This document shows positions 46,824 through 54,147 of a stretch of DNA of 64,000 nucleotides, in pieces. Both the position numbers and the translations under genes were made by a program. Within the stretch, counting starts at the first letter, position 1. Each line of letters opens with the position of its first letter. This DNA comes from Streptomyces exfoliatus (GTDB lineage Bacteria; Actinomycetota; Actinomycetes; Streptomycetales; Streptomycetaceae), in the NCBI RefSeq assembly GCF_000725545.1, contig NZ_JNZP01000008.1, forward strand, positions 124,001-188,000, read 5' to 3'. The notes under the pieces were generated by a model that searched no databases, was not told the DNA's origin, and saw only the letters and a program-made list of their open reading frames with translations.

Positions 46824-47917
46824 GCGCCAAGCAGTCCCGGCCCACCCCGGCCGAACACGAGGAGCTGGTCCAACTGCTCCGGGTCCCCTCCGAACGGGAC
46901 CTGCCCGGACGCCGCCACCAGATCCTGAAGGACCACCTGCTGCGCGAGAGCCGGCGGGCCGGCGGGGAAGGCGCCGGGCTCCGTGCCCTCCCCCGCCGCC
47001 GCCTCGTCCTCGCCGCCGTTCCGCTGGCCGCGGGCGCCGTGGCGGCCGTGACCGTCGCGACCGGCGGTCTGCTCGACCGGCCATCCAGGGCCGTCGCGTC
47101 CCCGGCCGCCGCGGCCCCCGACGCCGTCGCCTCCGGCCGGGCCGGCGGCGGCACCGCGTCGACGCCCGCCACCGTGCTCCTGGACCGCATCGCCACCGTC
47201 GCCGCGTCCCGGCCGGCGCCCGTCGTACGGGACGGCCAGTACGTGTACGTCGTCAGCACCGTCGCGTACTCCTCCCAGAGCGACACCGACCCCGTGATGC
47301 GTCTGGAGGCGCCCCACCGGCGGGAGATCTGGCACTCCGTCGACGGCGGCCGGCCCGGGCTGCTGCGGGTGAAGGGACAGGACGTCGAGCTGGTCACCCA
47401 CCCGGAGGACCTCCCCCCGCAGAGCCGGAGCGGCGGGAAGAACCACCGCCCCGAGAACGCCTCCCCCACCCTCAACAGTCCGACCTACCGCTACCTGGAG
47501 TCGCTGCCCACCGACCCGGAAGCGCTCCTGGAGCGGATCTACCGGGAGACCGCCGGCAGCGGACCCGGGCCCGACGAGCAGGCGTTCGTGACCATCGGCG
47601 ACCTGCTGCGCGAGCAGCTCGCCCCGCCGGAGGTCAGCGCCGCGCTGTACCGGGCCGCCGCCCGGATCCCGGGCGTCACCGTCGTCGAGGACTCGGTCGA
47701 CGCCGCCGGCCGCCACGGCGTCGCGGTCGCCCGTACGCACGCGGGCGAGCGCACCGAGTGGATCTTCGACAAGAACACCCTGGAGTTCCTCGGGGAGCGC
47801 GGCGTGATGGTCGAGGACACCGCCTGGGCCAAGGCCGGCCAGATCACCGCGACGACCGCCGTCCTGAACCGCGGAATCAGCGACAAGGCCGGGGAGTCCT
47901 CCCAGCGCGCGAACTGA
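46820..47917 (+). CDS. CU044_5270-family membrane protein, partner of ECF sigma
   Basis: Protein of 365 aa with a cytoplasmic N-terminus of about 60 residues, one membrane segment (RRLVLAAVPLAAGAVAAVTV) and a large outer domain of about 280 residues with TVLLDRIATVAASRPAPVV and DGQYVYVVSTVAYSS. This is the layout of the CU044_5270 family, commonly encoded right after ECF sigma genes in actinobacteria. It probably acts as anti-sigma factor or envelope sensor, but no ZAS zinc motif is present, so the mechanism would differ from RsrA. Translation is coupled to the sigma gene. A long hairpin follows. Confidence 0.8.
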   Translation: MSAKQSRPTPAEHEELVQLLRVPSERDLPGRRHQILKDHLLRESRRAGGEGAGLRALPRRRLVLAAVPLAAGAVAAVTVATGGLLDRPSRAVASPAAAAPDAVASGRAGGGTASTPATVLLDRIATVAASRPAPVVRDGQYVYVVSTVAYSSQSDTDPVMRLEAPHRREIWHSVDGGRPGLLRVKGQDVELVTHPEDLPPQSRSGGKNHRPENASPTLNSPTYRYLESLPTDPEALLERIYRETAGSGPGPDEQAFVTIGDLLREQLAPPEVSAALYRAAARIPGVTVVEDSVDAAGRHGVAVARTHAGERTEWIFDKNTLEFLGERGVMVEDTAWAKAGQITATTAVLNRGISDKAGESSQRAN

Positions 47918-47959
47918 AGCGACCAGGCACGGAATCGACTCAGACGCTGAATCGGCCCG

Positions 47960-48008
47960 GACGCCTGCGGACCGTGGAGTCCTCACGTCTCCACGGTCCG
48001 CAGGCGTC
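47960..48008. terminator. bidirectional terminator, sigma unit/MFS exporter
   Basis: A perfect 20-bp stem, GACGCCTGCGGACCGTGGAG (47960-47979) with its complement at 47989-48008, and a 9-base loop. It ends 5 bases before the MFS stop codon. Confidence 0.9.
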
Positions 48009-48013
48009 TCGTC

Positions 48014-49564
48014 TCAGGCTCCCGGCGGCGGCACCCCGCCCTTGAGGCGTTCGATGTCGGAGGGGCGGACCTGGATGACGAAGAGGGCGATCAGGGCGCT
48101 GACCACGGCGAAGATCGCGGCCGTGATGAAGCCCGCCGACACGCCTGCCGTCAGGACCTCGTCACCCCAGGGCGGCGGCAGCTCACCGGTCTTGGCGAAC
48201 TGCGCCTTCTCCAGCGGGCCCGCCTGGGAGAGGAAGGCCGGGACCTGTGTGTCCGCCTCGGTGCGGCTGGCCGTGCCGAAGACGGTGACGAGGATCGAGA
48301 GACCCAGCGAACCGCCCACCTGCTGTGTGGCGTTGAGCAGGCCGGACGCGGCGCCCGAGTCCTTCGGCTCGACGTTCGACAGCGCCATGATGGTCAGCGA
48401 GACGAACATCAGGCCCATGCCGAAGCCGAAGACGAGGATCGGCCCGAGGATGCTGCCCAGGTAGGTGGAGTTCACATCGGTCAGGGTCAGCCAGGAGAGG
48501 CCCGCCGCGGCGAGGACCGAGCCCGTCACCATGAACGGTTTCGGCCCGTACCGGGGCAGCAGGTTGGACGTGAGCCCCGCGCCGACCCCGATGATCGCGC
48601 TCACGGGCAGGAACGCCATGCCGGTCTTCAACGGGCTGAAGCTCAGCACCTGCTGCACGAACAGGGTGAGGAAGAAGAACATCCCGAAGATCGCCGCCGC
48701 CAGGCAGAGCATGATGGCGTACGTGCCGGAGCGGTTGCGGTCGGCGAACATGCGCAGGGGCGTGATGGGTTGCTGGGAGCGCCGCTCCACCAGGAGGAAC
48801 GTGGCCAGGAGCACCACCGCGGCGACGAACGAGCCGATCGTGTACGGATCCCGCCAGCCCTCCTGGGCGGCGCGGATGAACCCGTAGACCAGGGCCACCA
48901 TGCCGAGCGTCGAGGTGAGGGCGCCGGTGAGGTCGAAGTGACCGGGGCGCCGCTCCGACTCCTTGACGTGGCGGGGGGTGAGGAAGGCGATGACCAGGGC
49001 GATGGGGACGTTGACGAAGAAGATCCAGCGCCAGTCGAGCCATTGGACGAGCATGCCTCCCGCGACCAGGCCGATCGCGCCGCCGCCGGCCGAGACGCCG
49101 GCGAACACACCGAAGGCCCGGTTGCGTTCCGGGCCTTCGTCGAACGTCGTGGTGATGAGGGAGAGCGAGGTCGGGGAGGCTATCGCGCCGCCGACCCCCT
49201 GCAGCGCCCGGGCCGCGAGGAGTTGCCATTCGCTCTGCGCGACTCCGCAGAAGAGCGAGGCGAGTCCGAAGAGCAGCACGCCGAAGATGAAGACCCGGCG
49301 CCGGCCCAGGATGTCGCCCGCGCGGCCACCGAGGAGCAGCAGGCCGCCGAAGGTGAGGGTGTAGGCGTTGACGACCCAGGCCAGGCTGGTCGTGGAGAAG
49401 TCCAGCGCGGTCTGGATGTGCGGGAGGGCGATGTTGACGATCGTGATGTCGAGAACCACCATCAGCTGGCAGGACGCGATCACGAACAGGGCGATGCCCT
49501 TCCCGTCACCGCCCTTCTTCGGGGTGGCGGTCTGTGCCGGTGTCGTCGGCTTGGGAGTACTCAT
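48014..49564 (-). CDS. DHA2-family MFS drug exporter
   Basis: Major-facilitator exporter of 516 aa with about 14 hydrophobic segments (EmrB/QacA subfamily). It has the DHA2 motif LDITIVNIALPHI in helix 1, motif A GRAGDILGRRRVFIFG between helices 2 and 3, and GVGGAIASPTSLSLI (motif C-like region) in helix 5. It exports a toxic compound or an endogenous metabolite using the proton gradient; the substrate cannot be told. ATG at 49564 has GAGG upstream. No TetR or MarR regulator is adjacent. It is on the same strand as ridA, 93 bases downstream, and may receive read-through from the aromatic-CoA cluster. Confidence 0.9.
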   Translation of the reverse strand: MSTPKPTTPAQTATPKKGGDGKGIALFVIASCQLMVVLDITIVNIALPHIQTALDFSTTSLAWVVNAYTLTFGGLLLLGGRAGDILGRRRVFIFGVLLFGLASLFCGVAQSEWQLLAARALQGVGGAIASPTSLSLITTTFDEGPERNRAFGVFAGVSAGGGAIGLVAGGMLVQWLDWRWIFFVNVPIALVIAFLTPRHVKESERRPGHFDLTGALTSTLGMVALVYGFIRAAQEGWRDPYTIGSFVAAVVLLATFLLVERRSQQPITPLRMFADRNRSGTYAIMLCLAAAIFGMFFFLTLFVQQVLSFSPLKTGMAFLPVSAIIGVGAGLTSNLLPRYGPKPFMVTGSVLAAAGLSWLTLTDVNSTYLGSILGPILVFGFGMGLMFVSLTIMALSNVEPKDSGAASGLLNATQQVGGSLGLSILVTVFGTASRTEADTQVPAFLSQAGPLEKAQFAKTGELPPPWGDEVLTAGVSAGFITAAIFAVVSALIALFVIQVRPSDIERLKGGVPPPGA

Positions 49565-49657
49565 GTGGCGCCTCGGGAGCTTCGCCGGGTGAGTGAGCCG
49601 TGGGCCGGTCAGTCCACCTTTCGACACTAAGCCAGGCCCCGTCGGGTGACCAGTTGA

Positions 49658-50071
49658 TCAAGCGTGCGCCGGCTCGTCCAGGACAGCGAAGCCGTCCAGC
49701 TCCACCCGAGCCTGCTCGTCCCAGAGCCGCACGACTCCGATGACGGCCATCGCCGGGTAGTCACGGCCGGCCAACCGGCGCCAGATTCGGCCGAGTTCAT
49801 GGGCGTGGGCACGGTAGTCGTCGACGTCGGTGGTGTAGACGGTGACGCGCGCGAGGTCGGCGGGGGTGCCGCCGGCGTGACGGAGCGCGGTGAGCAGATT
49901 GCCGAGGGCGGTGGTGAACTGCTCGGTCAGGGTGTCCCCGACGACGGTGCCCTCGCTGTCGAGGGCGGTCTGTCCCGCGAGGAAGACGAACCGGGTGCCG
50001 GTGGCGGTCACGGCGTGCGAGAAGCCGGTGGGCGGGGAGAGTTCGGCGGGGTTGTGCCGGTGCAGGCTCAT
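49658..50071 (-). CDS. RidA-family enamine/imine deaminase
   Basis: Small YjgF/YER057c/UK114-type protein of 137 aa. It has the fold-defining FVFLAGQTALDSEGTVVG, then TEQFTTALGNLLTALRHAGG, VTVYTTDVDDYRAH, the conserved Arg in RDYPAMAVIGVVRLWDEQARVELDGFAV and a C-terminal Glu-rich strand. RidA proteins hydrolyse reactive enamine or imine intermediates to ketones and ammonia. The start overlaps the stop of the acyl-CoA dehydrogenase gene (ATGA). In this cluster it could release ammonia from an aminated ring-derived intermediate, which fits 2-aminobenzoyl-CoA breakdown. Confidence 0.88.
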   Translation of the reverse strand: MSLHRHNPAELSPPTGFSHAVTATGTRFVFLAGQTALDSEGTVVGDTLTEQFTTALGNLLTALRHAGGTPADLARVTVYTTDVDDYRAHAHELGRIWRRLAGRDYPAMAVIGVVRLWDEQARVELDGFAVLDEPAHA

Positions 50072-51300
50072 GGGGTCGGCTCCTCCGCGTGCGGTGTCGT
50101 GTCGCGGCCGTCGGCCGGCGACGGCTCCTCCTCGTATGGTGCGCCTTCCGGTGCGCCTTCACGGCGGTGGGACGCGTACAGCTCCTTGGCGATGATCGTG
50201 CGCTGGACCTCGGTGGCTCCCTCGTAGATCCGGGGCGCGCGGACCTCGCGGTAGAGGTGTTCCAGGAGGTGGCCGCGCTGCAGGGCGCGGGCGCCGTGGA
50301 GTTGGACGGCGGAGTCGACGACGTACTGGGCGGTCTCGGTGGCGAACAGTTTGGCCATGGCGGCGCGCCGGGGCACGGCGGTGTCGGCAGTGTCGTGGGA
50401 GTTTCCCTCGTCGTACGCGGTGGCCGCCGCGTACACGAGGAGGCGGGCGGCCTCCGTGCGGGTCGCCATCTCCGCGATCCGGTGCGCGACGGCCTGGAGG
50501 TCGGCGAGCCGGCCGCCGAAGGCGGGCCTGGCGGCGGTGTGGGCGAGGGCGGCGTCCAGGGCGGCCTGGGCCATGCCGACGGCGAAGGCCCCGACGCTGG
50601 GCCGGAAGAGGTTGAGGGTGTGCATGGCGACCCGGAAGCCCCGGTCGGGTTCGCCGAGCAGGTCCTCGGGGCCGACGGGGACGCCGTCGAAGGTGAGGGT
50701 GCCGAGGGCGTGCGGGGCCAGCATGTCGAGGGGTTCGCCGCCGAGGCCCGGCCGGCCGGCCGGGACGAGGAAGGCGGTGACGCCCCGGGCGCCCGCGCCG
50801 CGGGTGGTGCGGGCGAAGACGGTGGCGAAGTCGGCCTCGGGCGCGTTGGAGATCCACTGCTTCTCGCCGTGCAGGCGCCAGCCGCCGCGTCCGTCCGGGA
50901 CGGCGTCGAGGGCGAGGGCCGCGGCGTCGGAGCCGGCGCCGGGTTCGGAGAGCGCGAAGGCGGCGACGGCCCGTCCGGCGGTGGCCTCGGGGAGCCAGCG
51001 GGCGCGCTGCGCGGGGCTGCCGAAGGCGGCGACGGGATGGGTGCCGAGGCCCTGGAGGGCGAGGGCGGTCTCCGCCTCGGTGCAGACCTGGGCGAGGGAC
51101 TCGCGCATCAGGCAGAGGTCGAGGGCCCCGGCGTCGAAGAGCCGGGCGAGCAGGCCGAGCTCGCCGAGCGCGGCGACGAGGGGGCGGTTGACCCGGCCGG
51201 GTTCGCCCTTCTCCGCGAGGGGCTTCAGGCGTTCGGCGGCGAGGGCGCGGAGCTCCGCGCACCAGGTGATCTGTTCCGGATCGAGCGAGAATGCGGTCAT
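50068..51300 (-). CDS. acyl-CoA dehydrogenase
   Basis: FAD-dependent acyl-CoA dehydrogenase of 410 aa. The flavin/substrate region AVAAFALSEPGAGSDAAALA, the EKQWISNAPEADFATVFARTT strand block and the C-terminal IYEGATEVQRTIIAKELY (catalytic Glu in YEGATE) are all present. A low-complexity charged tail of about 25 residues follows. The active site and cluster context suggest oxidation of a CoA-bound alicyclic intermediate rather than a straight fatty acid. The ATG is at 51300. The upstream region carries a 24-base tandem repeat and, further out, a TGAC-N4-GTCA palindrome. Confidence 0.9.
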   Translation of the reverse strand: MTAFSLDPEQITWCAELRALAAERLKPLAEKGEPGRVNRPLVAALGELGLLARLFDAGALDLCLMRESLAQVCTEAETALALQGLGTHPVAAFGSPAQRARWLPEATAGRAVAAFALSEPGAGSDAAALALDAVPDGRGGWRLHGEKQWISNAPEADFATVFARTTRGAGARGVTAFLVPAGRPGLGGEPLDMLAPHALGTLTFDGVPVGPEDLLGEPDRGFRVAMHTLNLFRPSVGAFAVGMAQAALDAALAHTAARPAFGGRLADLQAVAHRIAEMATRTEAARLLVYAAATAYDEGNSHDTADTAVPRRAAMAKLFATETAQYVVDSAVQLHGARALQRGHLLEHLYREVRAPRIYEGATEVQRTIIAKELYASHRREGAPEGAPYEEEPSPADGRDTTPHAEEPTP

Positions 51301-51326
51301 GTGGGCCCTCTCTGACGCCCTCGGGC

Positions 51327-51446
51327 GTCGTCGTCCCCGCGCGGTCGGATGTCGTCGTCCCCGCCCGGTCGGGTGTCGTCGTCCCTACGCGATCGAGTGT
51401 CGTCCTCCGTGCGCGGCCGGGCGTCGTCCCCGCGCGGCCGGACGTG
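51327..51446. repeat. 24-bp tandem repeat, about five copies
   Basis: Contiguous units start at 51327, 51351, 51375, 51399 and 51423 (the last one partial). Each begins GTCGTC and continues with a C-rich block and a (C)GGTCGG- or CGGCCGG-like end. Units differ at several positions. There are no spacers, so this is not a CRISPR array. Confidence 0.85.
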
Positions 51447-51533
51447 CGCGCCCTGACCTCGCCGGGGGGCTGCGTCACGGCGCCGCCCCGCGCCTTCCTC
51501 CGGGCGCTCCCGGACGCCCTTGTCGCGAACTGT

Positions 51534-51558
51534 TGACTGCCGTCACCAACACGATACG
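51534..51558 (+). promoter_or_regulatory. TGAC-N4-GTCA palindrome before the CoA ligase gene
   Basis: TGAC-TGCC-GTCA (51534-51545), then CGATACG (52 to 58). TTGACT at 51533 overlaps it as a possible -35. The same palindrome with one base changed occurs at 57281-57292, upstream of the other half of the cluster. A PaaX-family operator is the likely role. Confidence 0.55.
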
Positions 51559-51603
51559 CTCGTGGAGCGACGGGCGACCCCACCTCGACAGGGGGACGGA
51601 CTC

Positions 51604-53241
51604 ATGGAGCTGACACCCTCGGCCCACCTCGACACCTTCGCCCGCGACCGGCTGCCGCCGCCGGACCGGTGGCCCCGCCTCCTCTTCGACCTCCCCGAGC
51701 TTGCCTATCCCGAACGGCTCAACTGCGGGGCCGAGCTCCTCGACCGCACGGTGGAACGATTCGGCGCCGACCGGCCCGCCTTCCACGACGGAGAGGGCGG
51801 TGTCTGGAGCTACGGCGACCTCCAGGACCGCGTCGACCGCATCGCCCACGTCCTCACCTCCGACCTGCGGGTCCTGCCCGGCAACCGGGTCCTCCTGCGC
51901 GGCCCCACCACCCCCTGGCTCGCCGCCTGCTGGCTCGCCGTGATGAAGGCGGGCGCCATCGCCGTCACCGTCCTCGCCCAGCAGCGCGCCCCCGAGCTCG
52001 CCGCCATGGCGGAGGCGGCCCGCTGCAGCCACGCCCTCTGCGACGCCCACGCCGTCGACGAGCTCCTCGCGGCCCGGATCCCGGGGCTCCGCGTCACCCC
52101 CTTCGGCGGGGAGGGTCCCGACGACCTCCTCGACCTCGCCGCCCGCCGCCCCGGCCCGTACCCGGCGGTGGCGACGGCCGCCGACGACGTCGCCCTGATC
52201 GCCTTCACCTCCGGCACGACCGGGCAGCCCAAGGGCTGCGTCCACTTCCACCGGGACGTCCTGGCCGTCGCCGACACCTTCTCCGCGCACGTCCTGCGCC
52301 CGCTGCCCGACGACGTCTTCGCCGGCTCGCCGCCGCTCGCCTTCACCTTCGGCCTCGGCGGACTCGTCGTCTTCCCCCTGCGGGCCGGGGCGAGCGCGGT
52401 CCTGCTCGAACAGGCCGGGCCCAAGCAGCTGCTCGCGGCGATCGAGCGGCACCGGGTGTCGGTGCTCTTCACCGCCCCCACGGCCTACCGGGTCATGCTC
52501 GCCGAGATGACCCAGGGCACCGCCCCGGACCTGGGCTCCCTGCGCCGCTGCGTCTCCGCGGGCGAGAACCTGCCGGAAGCGACCTGGAAGGCCTGGTACG
52601 CGCGCACCGGCCTGCGCCTGATCAACGGCATCGGGGCGACCGAACTGCTGCACATCTTCATCTCCGCCGCCGACGGCGACATCCGCCCCGGCACCACAGG
52701 GCGCCCCGTGCCCGGCTGGCAGGCCAGGATCGTGGACCGCGAGGGCGGGGACGTCCCGGACGGCGAGGAAGGGCTCCTCGCCGTGCGCGGCCCGGTCGGC
52801 TGCCGCTATCTCGCCGACCCCCGCCAGGCCGAGTACGTACGCGAGGGCTGGAACGTCACGGGCGACACGTACGTCCGCGATCCCGACGGCTGGTTCCGCT
52901 ACGTCTCACGCGCCGACGACATGATCATCTCGGCGGGGTACAACATCGCGGGCCCCCAGGTCGAGGAGGCGCTCCTCGACCACCCCGACGTGGTGGAGAC
53001 GGCGGTGGTGGGCCGCCCGGACGAGCTGCGCGGCCAGATCGTCGTGGCGTACACGGTGGTACGGGACGGGGTGCCGCGCGACGCGAGCACCGCCGCCGCG
53101 CTGCGGGCCTTCGTCCGCGCCCGCCTCGCCCCGTACAAGTCGCCCCGGGAGATCGTCTTCCTGGACGCGCTGCCGCGCACGGCGACCGGCAAGCTCCAGC
53201 GCTTCCGGCTGCGGCACGACCCCTCCGGGCGCCCGGCGTGA
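51604..53241 (+). CDS. benzoate/2-aminobenzoate-CoA ligase-like enzyme
   Basis: AMP-forming acyl-CoA synthetase of 545 aa, of the benzoate-CoA ligase subfamily by its overall motifs (DRTVERFGADRPAFHDGEGG, RCVSAGENLPEATWKAWY, NGIGATELLHIFISAA). The P-loop is LIAFTSGTTGQPKGCVHFHR, the adenylate motif YNIAGPQVEEALLDHPDVVE, and the catalytic Lys is in PRTATGKLQRFRL. It activates an aromatic acid as its CoA thioester. With the downstream monooxygenase/reductase fusion the best candidate substrate is 2-aminobenzoate (anthranilate), but salicylate or benzoate cannot be excluded. ATG at 51604 has GGGGGACGGA upstream. Confidence 0.85.
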   Translation: MELTPSAHLDTFARDRLPPPDRWPRLLFDLPELAYPERLNCGAELLDRTVERFGADRPAFHDGEGGVWSYGDLQDRVDRIAHVLTSDLRVLPGNRVLLRGPTTPWLAACWLAVMKAGAIAVTVLAQQRAPELAAMAEAARCSHALCDAHAVDELLAARIPGLRVTPFGGEGPDDLLDLAARRPGPYPAVATAADDVALIAFTSGTTGQPKGCVHFHRDVLAVADTFSAHVLRPLPDDVFAGSPPLAFTFGLGGLVVFPLRAGASAVLLEQAGPKQLLAAIERHRVSVLFTAPTAYRVMLAEMTQGTAPDLGSLRRCVSAGENLPEATWKAWYARTGLRLINGIGATELLHIFISAADGDIRPGTTGRPVPGWQARIVDREGGDVPDGEEGLLAVRGPVGCRYLADPRQAEYVREGWNVTGDTYVRDPDGWFRYVSRADDMIISAGYNIAGPQVEEALLDHPDVVETAVVGRPDELRGQIVVAYTVVRDGVPRDASTAAALRAFVRARLAPYKSPREIVFLDALPRTATGKLQRFRLRHDPSGRPA

Positions 53242-53269
53242 TCCGAAGGACAGGCCCTAAAGTGATCAC

Positions 53270-54106
53270 GTGGCCGAGCAGCACACTCCCCGATCCCTGA
53301 TCGTCTCCCTCTACGGCGCCTACGGCCGTGCGCCCGACGGGTCGCCGGTGCCCGTGGCCGCGCTCGTACGGCTGCTCGCGGTGCTCGGCGTGGACGCGCC
53401 CTCGGTGCGTTCCTCGGTGTCGCGGCTGAAGCGGCGCGGGCTCCTGCTGCCGCGCCGGACGGCGGACGGCGCCGCCGGGTACGCCCTCTCGGAGGAAGCC
53501 CGCCGGCTCCTGGAGGACGGTGACCGCCGCATCTACGCCCGTACCGAGCCGAAGCCGTCCGAGGGCTGGGTCCTCGCCGTCTTCTCCGTCCCCGAGGCCG
53601 AGCGGCACAAGCGGCACCTGCTGCGCTCCCGGCTCGCCCGGCTCGGCTTCGGCACGGCGGCGCCCGGTGTCTGGATCGCGCCCGCGCGGCTCTACGAGGA
53701 GACCCGGCACGCCCTGGAGCGCCTGGAGCTCTCCCCTTACGTGGACCTCTTCAGGGGCGACCACCTGGGGTACACGGCGACGGCGGGGGCGGTGGCCCGC
53801 TGGTGGGACCTGGGCGCCATCGCCGCGCTCCACGAGGAGTTCCTCGCGGCCCACGAGCCGGTACTGCGCGCCTGGACCTCACGGACGGAGACCGGGGAGA
53901 CAGGGGACGCGGGGGACGCCTACCGGGACTACCTCCTCGCCCTGGACTCCTGGCGGCGGCTGCCGTACGCGGACCCGGTCCTCCCGGCGGAACTGCTTCC
54001 CGACGACTGGCCGGGCCGCCGATCGGCGGAGGTCTTCACGGCCCTGCACGAGCTGCTGCGGGACCGGGGCGCGGAGTTCGTCCGCCCGTTCCTGTCCGAG
54101 CATTAG
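53270..54106 (+). CDS. PaaX-family transcriptional regulator
   Basis: Regulator of 278 aa with the PaaX layout: an N-terminal winged-helix domain (RSLIVSLYGAYGRAP, then VRSSVSRLKRRGLLLPRRTA) and a C-terminal ligand domain (GWVLAVFSVPEAERHKRHLL, then RSRLARLGFGTAAPGVWIAP; SPYVDLFRGDHLGY). PaaX proteins repress aromatic-acid degradation genes and are released by the aryl-CoA product of the first step. It follows the CoA ligase gene by 28 bases and is probably in its operon. The palindromes at 51534 and 57281 are its candidate operators. The start is GTG at 53270. It converges on the monooxygenase gene. Confidence 0.92.
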   Translation: MAEQHTPRSLIVSLYGAYGRAPDGSPVPVAALVRLLAVLGVDAPSVRSSVSRLKRRGLLLPRRTADGAAGYALSEEARRLLEDGDRRIYARTEPKPSEGWVLAVFSVPEAERHKRHLLRSRLARLGFGTAAPGVWIAPARLYEETRHALERLELSPYVDLFRGDHLGYTATAGAVARWWDLGAIAALHEEFLAAHEPVLRAWTSRTETGETGDAGDAYRDYLLALDSWRRLPYADPVLPAELLPDDWPGRRSAEVFTALHELLRDRGAEFVRPFLSEH

Positions 54107-54147
54107 GGCCTGATCCGGAAGACAGGCGCTCGCGCCGTACAGGGCCG

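Larger units (their letters stand above)
51301..51603. other. divergent region, acyl-CoA dehydrogenase/CoA ligase
   Basis: A 303-base gap with no supported gene. It holds a 24-base tandem repeat (51327-51446) on the dehydrogenase side, and a promoter-like stretch with TGAC-TGCC-GTCA (51534-51545) followed by CGATACG on the ligase side. Confidence 0.6.

Noticed and set aside
51327..51446. CRISPR array
   Set aside because: Units are contiguous 24-mers with no spacers, units vary, and no cas genes are near.
51291..51536. Small plus-strand protein with octapeptide repeats over the tandem repeat
   Set aside because: No ribosome site, it starts inside the antisense of the dehydrogenase gene, and repeats of 24 bp keep any frame open by chance.
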